Shown here: piece after piece, positions 24,010-35,790 of the stretch
How positions within the stretch are numbered: the first letter of the stretch is position 1
How the letters are laid out: each line of letters begins with the position of its first letter
Translations under genes and position numbers: made by a program
Notes under the pieces: generated by a model
Databases searched by the model: none
Told to the model about the DNA's origin: nothing
What the model saw: the letters and a program-made list of their open reading frames with translations, nothing else
Assembly (NCBI GenBank): GCA_944990035.1
Contig: CALYLX010000127.1
Location: 1,178,001-1,242,000, forward strand
Length of the DNA stretch: 64,000 nt
Direction: 5' to 3'
Source: Clitopilus passeckerianus
Taxonomy: Eukaryota; Basidiomycota; Agaricomycetes; Agaricales; Entolomataceae

Positions 24010-27000
24010 CTATCTTGGAGTGTGGGATCCAGGTGTCCCAGGCATCGTCGTCTTGTTTATATCAACGAGCTCTGAAAGCTGTTGGTTTCGCTTCTGCGCA
24101 AGCTCGAGCTGCCGTTGTATGCTCCTGTAAGAAAATCGGTTATGTTGAATTTCGGGAAGGGAAGAAAGGTTACTGACTTGACATTAGCCTCAAGCTCCGC
24201 AACTCTTTCCTTGCTTCCTTGGCGTTCTCTCTTCACCCTTTCTTCAGCTGCCTTCAATCTACTCTCGTATTCCTTTACACGAGCCTCCCACTTGGTATCT
24301 GCAGCCGCGCTCTTCTGATTCATCTGGGCAACCTTCTCTTCGGTCGCCAGAAGTTGGTTCTGCGCATTATTAAGACGTCTCTCCGCGTTTGCTGCTCGTG
24401 TTGCTAGCGAACGGATCTCCATAGCGTCACTTGAAGATCCAGGTCCACGTTTGATAGACGCCAGCTGGGCAGCCATCTCTGTATTCGTCGTCTGTCAAAT
24501 AAATATATCAGCAACAGTCAATGGTCTGTCATTGGCACATGACAGGCAAATACGGACCTTGATGGCCTCAAGTTCTCCGTCTTTGCTCGCAAGCTTCCTT
24601 CTCCAAGCTGTCTTGGCATCAGCATACTGCTTGACGCTTGCTTCGAACTTGTCAATCTGCTTCCACCGATTGTCGAGCTGTTTACGCATGTCGGCGATCT
24701 TCTCTGTGAATCTTGTCTCCGCTTCTTTGCAGCGTTTCTCAAAGTCAGCTGAAATCTTGAGGAGTTGCTTCAGGCGGGTGATGAGATTGTCATGGAATAC
24801 AGTGAAGTTTGTGAAAGGCTTGGTCTCCGCTTGTCCACTCTTCTTCTAGAAGGGTCGCAGTTCAGCTGAGGAAGCGGTAGCAGAATACAACGAGACTTAC
24901 TGGGGTCTTATCAACACCCAAGATCTTGTCCAGATACTGATACACAGTCAACAGAAGAGTGTTCCTCTCTGTCAACTGATCTCTGTACTGCGTCTCGGCA
25001 GATAAGAGTGACCTCTGGTCCTTGGACAGCCTCTGTTCGAGTTCGGTCGCTTTAGTCTTGAATGACGCTGCTTCAGCTTCAGCAGCTTTGAGGCTAGCTT
25101 GAACACCGTCGAGCTTTTCCGAAAGATTGAGCCTCGCTTGCGTTTGAGCTGCGAGTTGGCTCGTCAGATCCCTGTTGTCGGCGTGAAGCTTGTCAAGTGC
25201 CCCGTCTCGGTCTCTGAATTTTGCGTCTTGGTCGGTAAGTGCTTGGCGTGCACGAGCAAGTTCATCCTCGACTCGTTCAAGATCGCGTTTTAGGCGATCA
25301 GTTTCGAGCTGAAGGGAGAACCTTGCGGTGGTATGGGACTCTCCAAGCTTCTTGGATTCGGTCTCGAGGGAGTTGAGGGCGTTCTGCAGCGCTTGCATAT
25401 CCGTTTCTCGTTGGGTCAGGAGTGATTGGGTGCGAGTAAGATCGGCGAGTGCACTTTGCAACGCCGATTCTTTGGCTTCGAGAGTCCGCCGCTCATTCCT
25501 GAGCTCCTTGTCGTGTTTCTTCTCTGCGTTAGAGAAATCTGCTTCGAGGTTCTCGCGAGCCTGTCGCTCTTTCTCGTTCTCATTTACGAGATCTTCAATG
25601 TGCCTAGCCAGTTCTTCCTGCCTTGTGCGATGTGCATGAATTTCTGATGCGGTGGCTTCGTATTGATCAGCCATATCCTGAAGTTCAGCATTTAAAGATG
25701 CTACTTTCTAGATGACGAACGAGAAGTAAGGAATTTGAACGCTTCAATAAGGTGGATTCCTTACGTCTTTGAGGGCATTGGTGAGTGCGTGCAGCCTATC
25801 ACGCTCAGCAGCGTAGTCTTCTTCCTTCTGTGCGAATTCTTCTTGGATTTGATCATGCTTATCTTCAACAACGTAAAGCTGTTCACTCATCCTCTCAACA
25901 GCGGCGTTGAGAGAAGCGATCTCCGCGTCCTTGCCTTCAGCCTCCTCCTCGAGATGGGCGATTGCCGCCTCGAATTTGTGATGGACGTCATTTTGATTCA
26001 ATTCGAGCTCGTCAATCTGATCTCGCAGCTCCTTTGATTCGGATTCGCGCTCTGCTAGGAGCTGAAAAGAAGTCAGATATTTTATTTTCTCGCTTGATTG
26101 GTTTGGGAAACGTACATCTTTGAGCTCGTCTACACGGCCGCGTGCCTCCTCTACCTCCCCCTTCCACTCATCGTCCACCACATTCACGATCCTCTTATGC
26201 TCCTCCACCAGTTCATCTATTTCACGATTCTTCATCTCGACATCGTCTTCTTTTTGCTGGAGTTCGATCATAAGTGCTGCCAACTTGTCCCTCAGAGCGG
26301 CTAAATCTTCCTCGACAGCTTCCCTTTCTTCCCTTTCCTCCATGATTTGGGCACGACTCTCGCTCCGCTCGATAGACTCGGCTTGGCGCCTTCTTTGAAT
26401 ATCCTCGATCTCAAGTCGCAAAGTATTGACGACATCGAGTAGGTCCTCCTTTTCGTCGTCCTTCTGAGCAATGATCTCCTTGTCTTCCTCGAGTTGTGCG
26501 TGTAGATCCTGAAGCTCGACTTCAAGTTCTTCGACTCGCCTCCTGGTTTTGTCCCGTTTTGAGTCCCCTTCCATCGACATGTCGCCTTTCTTTTCTACAA
26601 TCTCTTTCAACCGCTCGATCTCATCCATGTTCTCCTCAAGCAACCCGCGAGCATTCTCCAATTCCTCCTCAAGCTCAGCGTTCCGGGTTTCCACCTCCCT
26701 GAGTGCGGCATCGTGGTCTCCAGACCGTCTTCGGCGCATCTCGTTCAACTCGCGTTCCCTTTCTTCCAACTTTTCTTCCAGTTCCCTTTCCCGGTTACGT
26801 GAACCGCCTGCGCCACGTTGGAGTCGGTCAAGTTCGCGTTCGAGCTCGAGAACTAGCTTCTTCAACTTCTTGATCTCCATTCCTCTCTGCTGAACCTCAA
26901 TTTTCAGATTGATATTCTGCTTGAGAGCGGCATCCATCTGCTCAGGCGCTAGGGAACGCAAGCGTTCCTCAAGGAAGTGGACTCGTAGTTTGATATTGAA

Positions 27001-27309
27001 GTTTTCTTTCTTCAAATTATCTATGTGCTAGAAAGGAGATATAGACTGATATCATGGACCTATAAAATGCGACGCTACCTTTTCTTGATCACGGAGAGTC
27101 AGTGTTGTCGTCCCTTTAGTTCCCGTCGCAGATCGCGAAGCTCGCGCACTTTTAGACGTGGTTGGTGTCTCTGGCACATCGATTGACCTCCTGGAATCGC
27201 CACCAGGAGTTCCCAGTAAATCACCTCCTTCTGTGCCGATAGAAAGGTCGAATTGCGTGCCATTAGAGAAACTTGATAAATCAGCAGGATTCAGAGATAA
27301 TCCAGCCAT
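24010..27309 (-). CDS. CM1 (centrosomin motif 1) coiled-coil protein, gamma-tubulin complex recruiter
   Basis: A Ser/Thr-rich N-terminus (MAGLSLNPADLSSFSNGTQF) is followed across an intron by HIDNLKKENFNIKLRVHFLEERL. This is the Cnn_1N/CM1 motif found in centrosomin, CDK5RAP2, S. pombe Mto1/Pcp1 and Aspergillus ApsB, which binds and activates the gamma-tubulin ring complex. The remaining roughly 850 residues are almost continuous coiled coil. The last exon, read by joining the donor near 24164 to the acceptor near 24134, ends SIQRQLELAQKRNQQ...GSHTPR. No PACT/CM2-like ending was recognised, so whether it acts at spindle pole bodies or at septal/cytoplasmic organising centres is open. At least five introns. 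Start 27309 is the first Met of a short first exon. Confidence 0.85.
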
Positions 27310-27435
27310 ATTTTTGGGCCTTCTCAGGCAGGTTCGTAGGAAGAGTTGTTTGTCCCCAGTGCCAGCAAGCTAGAGAAGGTGCAGAAGGACCGAACAGTGC
27401 GTTTAACATGAACTTCCACTGGACCCTAGAGATGC

Positions 27436-27472
27436 TACCGCACGTGTTGATAAAACACAGTCACGTGGTAGA
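27436..27472. promoter_or_regulatory. Paired CACGTG E-boxes in inverted symmetry
   Basis: Two CACGTG hexamers (27441-27446 and 27462-27467) lie 15 bp apart in a symmetric arrangement: ctaccg-CACGTG ... CACGTG-gtag. They sit about 130-160 bp upstream of the CM1 gene start on the minus strand. CACGTG is the site of Cbf1/USF-type bHLH factors. Regulatory function is inference from the symmetry and position. The surrounding 27310-27808 gap (499 bp) shows no gene. Confidence 0.4.
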
Positions 27473-27808
27473 CGCGCATTCGTTGTCGCGACAAATCTGA
27501 AGCCGTGGAAGTCTGGCGACGAGCCCCGGTGCTTCTGTAGCAGACAAAGTACGCCACTGGTAATACACATACGTGTATCGCATTTCGAAAGCAAATCAAT
27601 ATGGTTCATCGAATTCATGGGGTTCTTGAGCACGGTAGATCCTCACCAAGACCGGTCACAACACAGCCGTTGCCCCTTCTACGGTCTTCGAAGCAAATGA
27701 GGCCGAGGCAAATCAATATGGCGAGTCAATTAATCGCAGATATCAGTACAACATTTAGAGTGTTCAGTAAGGGTCACGTATAGTGCATAATCGAAATATT
27801 TCACCACC

Positions 27809-30249
27809 TCAAACTTCCTGTTCAAAAGCATCTTCCCAGCTGGGAAGAGGTCCCTCTTCATCACTCCCATCGTAGAGTTCTCCTTCTGCATCCATATCCC
27901 CGTCCACTTCCAGCTCCCTGGGTATTTTCTTCTTCGATGTAATAGGAGCCGTCGGCTCCGTGGCAACGCTTCCACCTTCTTCAATGACTACGAGTTGAGT
28001 AGGACCCTCTCCATCACTCTTATCGTCTTTGTCGTCTAACTGGTAGAGCTCTGCAGCGTCCTTGTCGTCGTCTATTCCCATCTTTGCAGCCAGGGAAGGT
28101 GGCCCGCCGCTTTCTACGAAAAGGTCTTTAAGGGCATCATAATTTATCCGTTTGCTGTATTTCGGGTTTTTCTTCAGCAAGTTTTTCACCGATTCAGCTG
28201 CTGTCGATCCATGTGGGGTGGCAGCATCACGTGGTTTGTTCGCATTCGTCTTCCGTCTCTGTAAAGTGCAAAAATTTGTGGAACAAACAAGAATAAACAG
28301 TCAGTAGGGATCGGTAAAAAGAGTTGCCCGAAGCTGGAAACGAACCTTCCGACTCTTGGTGGGAGCCCCAGATTCTGCCTGTTCACCTTTGGCTGCACAA
28401 CAATCCATTCAGCAAAATGAACGAGGGCGCCGCCGCAAAATCTGGGGTACAGGTCTTGCGTAACGTATAACTCACCTGCTAGTGCTTCGAGATAGTCTCG
28501 GTTCAGTTCAACCCATACACGTTCCTTAATCTTGACCTCGTCTTCAGATAGCAGGAAACGGTCGAGCTCGGCTTCATCGAGGCCGAGTAATTCATCCTCG
28601 ACCGTGATTTCAGCGAGTCGACGCTGGTCGGCTTCATCGAGAGCAGAGCTGAGCAGTGCTCCTTGAGTGTTTTGCAGATAGGCAGAGACCTCCTCAGCGA
28701 GTGCGCTTGAAACAGTCTCGTCCACTACGGTGGTGGCGGGTGTCCCTAGAGATATTGCGGGCTGCCGTTCGGGAGACGAAGCTGGTGGTGATGATTGTTG
28801 TGTCAAGGGTGGTAGTTGCAAATCCGGCTGATAAGTAGGCATTGTTTGAGTCGTCAAGAGTGTGGGGTCAATGTTGAAGTTCGTATCGTCGGTATCGGGA
28901 AGGAAAAGGGGAACTTGACTAAACGTTCCTTCAAAAATGCCTTGATTGAATATAGCAGGGTCGATCCTAGGTGGAGGGGGTTCCTCCTGATTAGGAGGCT
29001 CAACATTGGCGATATCTTCGTCCTCCGATTCGTCGCCCTTTCGTTTCCTCTTTTTCCCCTTCTTGCCCTCCTTCTGCTTTGCATCCCAATGTTTCTCCTT
29101 GTTCGCGGCGGGGGCCTCTGTAGTTTGCCTGTCGGCCTCCTCTTTCTCCTTCCCTTTCGTGAAAGCTGGTGGATCCATCTCTTCCTCTAGCCATACGTTT
29201 CGGAAGTCAGCGAGTGTCAAGCTTCCGCTTGGTGTATTCTTGAATTCATCTAGACGTTTCTTGAGAGTGGTGTCGGCGATCTTCACAACTTGCACAATTT
29301 CTTCCACAGATCGTCGAAAGTTGTTCATCCGTGCAGCAAGCAGTAGTGCAGCCCCACAAATTCCGGCCGGACGTCGGCCTCGTGTCATCCAGTCTCTATC
29401 AAATCGTTGGACGAGACGGACTGCATCAGTAGCAACCTTATGCGTCTCATCACCAAATTCTAGAAGAGCAGCGAAACGTGAAATGTAGTGTGAAGGGTCT
29501 ACCAGGGGTAGACGTAGATTTAGGGTTTGCACGAGTTGGAGATACGTATGCCCAAGCTCGAAGACGTTGACCTTGCGAAGAACGCGTGTGAGTCATGAGA
29601 TACAGAGATAATCAGTAGAATCTCACCTGCAGGAGATCGGAAAAGTCGATAAGCATATAGTTCCTAGTTTCCTTCTGCCTACAGGCGACGTATAGGCAGA
29701 CGGCAACAACGTTCAAACTTTTGCGACCCTTGGTAAATTTGTGCTCGACAGCGAGCGTGTACATGCGCGTTGCGGCCAGACAAACGACTTCGGATAGGCG
29801 AAGAACATTTGCTATACTCTGAATCTTCTTGCTAGCTGGATATATGCATGTGAGATACAGATAGAAACGTGTAGACGGGTAGTACCCACCATTTGCAATC
29901 GTTTGTTCTCGAGATTCATTGTTGCCCCTGTTTCCGTAGGGTCCGCTCATTCTTGCATGCGCTGTAGAGATGCGGATCAGCATACGGGGAGTGTAAACAT
30001 AGGATGGACTGACTTGCGCCTTGACCGACGAAGGACCCCTGGACCATGGCTGCGCCAGTGGACGTTTCGCCGAACGCAACCTCATTGACGATAGCGTTTT
30101 CTTCTACCACATTTCCACAGGATGTACAGAAGCCGCTCCCAGTCGAGGCGTCGTACTCAATTACAGTCCCTCCGCATTCGTTACAGGTAGGCTAACAGGA
30201 AACCCGATTAGATGAGAGTTTAGTTTGAACGAAAAAAAATCCTAACCAT
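27809..30249 (-). CDS. BRF1: TFIIIB subunit Brf1 (RNA polymerase III initiation factor)
   Basis: The N-terminal zinc ribbon reads PTCNECGGTVIEYDAS then GFCTSCGNVVEEN (C-x2-C twice), followed by the conserved FGETSTGAAMVQGSFVGQG segment. Two cyclin-like repeats follow (about 29900-29200), including DRDWMTRGRRPAGICGAALL. The C-terminal Brf1 homology block includes RINYDALKDLFVESGGPPS; an acidic tail ends SWEDAFEQEV. Brf1 bridges TBP, Bdp1 and Pol III on tRNA and 5S genes. The coding start appears to be an ATG-only exon at 30247-30249, followed immediately by an intron (gttagg...cctgttag); without it the zinc ribbon has no upstream Met. About 690 residues. It shares a 190-bp divergent promoter with the copper transporter gene. 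Confidence 0.93.
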
Positions 30250-30439
30250 TGTGACTCTTGCTATTTGCTACAAAGATATAGGTATTTGAAAGTTTGAATG
30301 ATATAAAGATAGTAGAAGTATAGCAGAGAGATTTCAGAAACCAGGTGAAAGCATTGAGGAAAGGGAGGAATTTCGGATGTTGTCACGCCGAGTCACACCC
30401 ACGCACATCTAATCTCGCCTGCCTCTCACCCTCATCATC

Positions 30440-31119
30440 ATGGCTACGGTGCCGGCTATCCTCGTTTCCCTGCTGTTTGCTTCTGCAGCGTACGCTCATG
30501 ACCATGGAGGCAACTCCATTCCTGGAGATTCTGCAATGGAAATGGCCTCCGGTACTATGACTGCATTCCTCCATCTTTTCCCCGGTGATACACTCTGGAT
30601 AGACGGTTGGGTTCCCGGCAAAAGCAGTACATTATGGGGCGCCTGTGTGGCCTTGATCTTGCTTGGAATTGGAGAAAGATGGGTAGCTGCTGCTAGGGCT
30701 GGCGTAGAAAGATCCATTGCATTTGAGAAGTAGGTATATCCTCTTACCTTTTATCGGGGAGATCTCATGCTTTGGGGCATAGCAACGAAAAATCATGCAA
30801 AGACTATGGGGTCATCGAGCAAACTGTCCTCTTCCATGGTGCTGCTCCCTTCCTCTTGAATCATGCCTGGGCTCGTGGTTCCCTACAAATGATCCAGGCA
30901 ACCTTGGGCTTCCTCTTCATGTTGGCGGTCATGTACGTGCCGTAATTTTATTGCGTATTCTCTAATGCTAACAAACAATGTGGATATCGCAGGACCTACC
31001 AAGTCGGATTCATCCTTTCTCTCGTCCTTGGTCTTGGCGTTGGCGAGATGATGTATGGAAGATTCACCGATGCTGCATATGTCTCTCTAGACAGGGCAGC
31101 AGGACGTGTCCAATCGTAA
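30440..31119 (+). CDS. Ctr-family copper transporter
   Basis: A signal-peptide-like start (MATVPAILVSLLFASAAYA) is followed by HDHGGN and a short Met-rich patch (MEMASGTM). There are three membrane segments: TLWGACVALILLGIGERW, a second containing the Ctr-defining MxxxM (FMLAVM) and a third, GFILSLVLGLGVGEMMYGR, with the Gly-rich packing motif. Ctr proteins form trimers that conduct Cu(I). The Cys/His tail of many plasma-membrane Ctr1 proteins is absent (the C-terminus is DRAAGRVQS), so a vacuolar Ctr2/Ctr6-like role is possible. Two introns. An alternative in-frame stop just after SIAFEK is avoided by the donor within GAGAA/gtaggt. Confidence 0.88.
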
Positions 31120-31298
31120 CTGGCAGTTATGTCGGTGAAACTTGCACCATCTGTCATATATGTATTGTGTAGAATGTACTATTATGTTGTCTTCACGTCA
31201 CTCAGATGTTCTGGTGACCAGTGGGTCATCGGATCAATGGATGAATACAGGATTACAGACTGGATGAGCTTCTCCAGAGGTCTAATTTAAGAGTTCAC

Positions 31299-33204
31299 TC
31301 ATGCACCGTCGTCACTGTCTTCCGTATGGTATCCGTCATCTTCGTCCTCTACTTCCTCTGCGGTAGCTCTGCCTTTGCCCTTTGCACTTCCGTTTCCATT
31401 CGCAAGCTTGTTGGTAAGCTCTACAACGAGCTGTGCGCCTCCTTTCAGGCTCTGTACGTCTGCAATCTTGGTTCCCTTCTCCCACTGAATCTCCTTCCGA
31501 GGGTATGCCAGAGCCAGCTGGAATCCCCACCAATTGGGTCCGGCTCCGTCAATCTGCTTTTCAACACATGCGACTAGACTGCCTTCGTCGTTCACTTCCT
31601 GATAGGTATCCGAAGGCTGAATCTGGGGATCATCCTCGGGAGCGAAGCGGTCTGGGACAAGGTGGGCATCGACAAAGAGGTAGAGGGAGGTAAGAGTCTG
31701 CTGGGTTCCGTCAAAAGTCTTCATCGCTCGACCTCCGTCGGGGAGGCGAATCGCAACCCGAACGCCATTTCCTGGTTTGCCTTCCAGAACGAGGGAAGAT
31801 TTCCTCCTAATCCATCGTCTCCACTCCATTCTGGCCTCAGCTTTCTTCTTCTGTTCTTCAACGTCTGCTAGCCTCCTTTGCTCAGCTTCTGCATCCAAAC
31901 GGGCCCTTTCCCTCGCCCTCCTCTCCTGTGCCATCTTCTCTTCAATCCTTTCTTTGTCCTTACGTGCGGCCGCCGCAAAAGCCCTGTCCTGTTCTTCACG
32001 GAGGAAGCGGTCACGTTCACGTTCGCGCAAGGTGGCTCTGGCACGCTCAAGGTAAGGTGTGACACGGGGAAGGAGTTGTGTTGTGAGATGGTTGGAGAGT
32101 GTTGAAGCTGAGGTTGGCCCTGACGGAGGGCCCTGATGTCGGGAGAGGACAGTCAGAACCGGGGCTGAGTCTGATGGGCGTGAATTGGGTGGACCAATAT
32201 TGCGGCGTGGCTGGGGAGCTACAAAGGCAACAAATGGATATGTTGTCGCCTGTAATTTCTCAGCGGCTAAGAGAACGCCGTGAGTCAAATATCAACGCTA
32301 TGAACTTGGAATGAACGTACCGCTCCAAGCTTCTCGCTCACGAACATCTCCACCCCAGACAATGATGCTATTAGTTTGGAGGAGGTTTACGAAATCGGAA
32401 TCGGTCAAGGTAGACCTAATATAACATGATAAGCTCAGGGAAGGAATCATTCGCGCGGTCGACTCACCTCTTGAACTCTGGCACGTCATCGTGTTCCTCG
32501 CTGACCAGGACAATGCAACCTATCTTGATTTCCTTCTGACACGTCCTCAAGAATTGTTCGTACGTTCCGAGAGTGAAGTCAGGTAGATAACGAGGCCCCT
32601 CTGTTGTGCCACGAGCGCGTGACGTAAGGGAGGAAGAGCCAGCAGCATCCGTGGCAGTTGTTGTGCCTATCACAGCAGGCGTGGCTCTTCCGATGCATAC
32701 GGCGCCTGTTTCCTCCTCGAGTTCCCTGACCCACCTGTCAGGACCTCCTCTGGAGGCCGGAGGACGACTACGGGGGAGGGTCCGGTAGAAAGAAAGGGCA
32801 GAAAAGTTCAACTGGGGAAGCGGTATTCGGAGAATGCCAAATACAAAGCGAATGATATGCGAAAGTAGGTGGATTGGGAATGCAATGACTGAGAATATTG
32901 GCCGAGCGAACTGAAAGACATAGCTCAACACTGAAGGTTGTTGTTGTTGGTTCTGGCGCCGTTGTATGGGTCGTGGAGGGTATGAACTTGTAGAGTCGTC
33001 GATTTCCAATGGCTGAATTGTGGTTGGACGGGAGGGCGGTTGAGGTGGTTGTGGCGCCCCAGAACCGAACACTAGTTCGACGGCCTTCTGCACATCCCAT
33101 TCTACAGATTCAAGAACGCCAATAGCAACATCCTCATCGGTCGCGTTCGTGAGCTGCTGAAATTGTGCGAGAGCGGACTGTTGGCGGGCATCGAGGTGGC
33201 TCAT
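31299..33204 (-). CDS. UBA/UAS/UBX protein (FAF2/UBXD8, Ubx2/Ucp10 type)
   Basis: The order of domains is diagnostic. An N-terminal UBA (MSHLDARQQSALAQFQQLTN...DVQKAVELVFGSG) comes first, then a membrane-hairpin segment (VLSYVFQFARPIFSVIAFPI and LLSHIIRFVFGILRIP). A UAS thioredoxin-like domain covers FTLGTYEQFLRTCQKEIK through NSIIVWGGDV. A charged coiled coil (about 31830-32030) precedes a C-terminal UBX domain starting VRVAIRLPDGGRAMKTFDG. An acidic tail ends HTEDSDDGA. Family members recruit Cdc48/p97 to ER membranes and lipid droplets for ERAD. About 560 residues with two introns in the middle. It faces the ETFDH gene across only 72 bp. Confidence 0.92.
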
Positions 33205-33276
33205 GGTCCAGAGTAAGATTGAGAAAGGAAATAAATATCGTTGCGCCTCCGGCTGCCTTCTCGGATTGTAACCTCG
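33205..33276. promoter_or_regulatory. 72-bp divergent promoter between UBX and ETFDH genes
   Basis: Only 72 bp separate the two start codons. The interval contains an A/T-rich core (ggaaataaatatcg) and a pyrimidine-rich stretch near the ETFDH start. Both transcription starts must lie within or across this short interval. Confidence 0.6.
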
Positions 33277-35564
33277 ATGGTCCTCCTCCTTTGCACTCGG
33301 CGAGCTGCTACAGCCCTTGCCACGACCACACGCAGCGTCGGATCTCGCTCTTTACACGCCTCTTCGTCACGGCTCAATGAAGCGGTCTTCGATCCCAAAA
33401 GCATTGAACGAGCAGAGGATGAAGTCGACGTTTGTATCGTCGGCGGCGGCCCCGCGGGTATCAGCGCTGCCATTCGTCTCAAACAACTAGAACGTGAACG
33501 CGGCAATGAAATCCGTGTTGTTGTACTTGAAAAGGGTCCAGAGGCTGGTGCACATATTTTGTCTGGCGCCGTCATCGAGCCCCGAGCTCTCAACGAGCTC
33601 CTTCCGGACTGGCAATCCATGGAAGGTCACCCTCTCACACAACCAGCAACGTCTTCAAGCATGGTCATGTTTACAGAGAAGCTTTCTATCCCTATGCCAC
33701 ATCCCCCACAAATGTCTAACAAGGGCAATTACATTCTTTCCCTATCCGCCTTTACCCGGTGGTTAGCCGGTATTGCAGAGAACGAGTACGGGGTCGAAAT
33801 CTACCCTGGTTTCGCTGGAGCCCAGCTTCTGCTCTCTGAGACTCCCGACTCGGTCGATGCATGGGGCAACAAAGTCAAGAGCGTAAGGGGCGTCATCACC
33901 AATGAAGTCGGCCTTACGAAAGGCTTCACCCCGAAATCAAGTTTCGAGCCTGGTATGGCCTTCAGATCGAAAGTCACACTCCTCGCGGAAGGTGCTCATG
34001 GATCCCTCACAAAACTCGCACTTGCAAGATATCAACTTCGAAAGGAGGCCCAGCCTCAGACTTACGGAATCGGCTTGAAAGAGGTCTGGCGGGTCGATCC
34101 CGAGAAGTACCAGCCTGGGAAGGTCGTCCATACCATGGGCTGGCCTCTCGACACACATACCTATGGAGGTGGTTGGGAGTACCATATGGCAGACGGCTTA
34201 GTCTCCCTTGGTATTGTCATTGGTCTGGACTACAAGAATCCCTACCTCTCGCCTTATCGTGAGTTGCAGGTATGCCTTTCCAAAAGTTTCTTCAATGATG
34301 TTATCCTGATGTCATTCGCCTTTTAGCGTATGAAACATCACCCCCACTACCGCAACTTGCTTGCTGGAGGCGAACGCCTGGGCTACGGCGCACGTGTGTT
34401 AAACGAAGGAGGGTACCAATCTATTCCTAGATTGGACTTCCCTGGAGGAGCACTCATTGGATGCTCGGCCGGCTTTGTCAATATTGCAAAGATCAAGGGC
34501 ACACATAACGCCATGAAGAGCGGAATGGTTGCGGCCGAAGCAGCATATGATGCTGTCCAGGCCCTGAACGCGGAGGCAGAGTCAGAAGCTGAGACTTCCA
34601 AGGCGGCTGATATGACCAAATACGACAAGGATCTTCGCGAGTCGTGGGTTGGAGCGGATCTATACGAGGTTCGCAACCTGCGTCCATCGTTCAACACTGG
34701 TCTTGGTATTTGGGGTGGAATCGCGTACTCGGGAATCGACTCTCTCTTCTTGAAGGGTCGGGTGCCATGGACGTTCAAGCATGCTCCCGCCGAGGAGATG
34801 GCCAAATATATCAAGGTATTTCGGTTGTGTACTCATTTCCAGTTATTTGCTAATCTACCAATACCAATTAGGAGGGCAAATCTTTGGATGCCGCTCATAC
34901 CGAAACTTCGTCTCAGCATAAGCCAATTGAATATCCCGCATTTGAAGCACCCCTCTCCACCGACCTCATGACTTCTGTCGCCCTCACAGGAACAAACCAT
35001 GCTGAAGACCAACCTATCCATCTCCGTGTCGTCGAGACCAAGGAGTTCTCAAGGGAGTTGGATGCAGGCGAAATCGAGAAGGCCGAGACAGGAACCGTTC
35101 TGGAGACGGAGAATGGAGTTGTCGACAGAAAAGCCGGCAGGAGAAAACACGTCCAGAGGAACGTCGAAGAGTACGCTGGTTTGCTTGGACGGGCCTGTCC
35201 GGCGGGTGTCTACGAATACGTCAATGCTGAGGTGGGCAACAATGGTCTATTCACTTTTTGACCATGATACTGATGAAGCGAATTAGGAGGGAGACAAGGA
35301 TGCCAAAGAAGAAGGCTGGGACGGCAAGAAGCTCGTTATCAACTCACAGGTGAGATACTTTATTCTCTTGTATCCTTTGATAAGCTGTTCTGACTCCTTC
35401 TCTTAGAACTGCATTCACTGCAAGCTATGTGATGTCAAGGTTCCAACCCAGGATATCACCTGGACTGTCCCAGAAGGTGGCGGAGGACCAAAATACAGTG
35501 AGCAGTTATTTAGTGGAGTCTCATGGTGAAGCATTCGCTGATCTGCTGTTTAGGCCTCACATAA
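33277..35564 (+). CDS. CIR2: Electron-transfer flavoprotein:ubiquinone oxidoreductase, mitochondrial
   Basis: An Arg/Ser/Thr-rich presequence ([20 protein letters not shown]) precedes the FAD-binding Rossmann motif [20 protein letters not shown]. Conserved ETFDH blocks follow: [43 protein letters not shown] and [13 protein letters not shown]. The C-terminal 4Fe-4S ligands are all present: Cys in CPAGVYEYV and, after two introns, [10 protein letters not shown], ending in the family signature [10 protein letters not shown]. The enzyme passes electrons from fatty-acid and amino-acid oxidation to ubiquinone at the inner membrane. About 640 residues. The short last exon gives KYSLT-stop at 35562. 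The start ATG at 33277 is the first Met after the divergent promoter. Confidence 0.94.
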
Positions 35565-35790
35565 ACTACATCTTTCTCATGCAAATTACGGCTGTATATA
35601 GCCACTTGTACATACCTGACGCCTTAGGGCTTTCAATAATTCTTAAACATGCACAAATCCCGTGTCCCTTATTGGTTATCCTTGCTCTAAGCTCTTAAAC
35701 GAAGCCCTGTAATATACGGACTTCGATTGGACTTCGACCTTAAGAGGACAAATGTTGAGCTGAGAGTGTGGCTGTGTACCTTCCTTTCTC

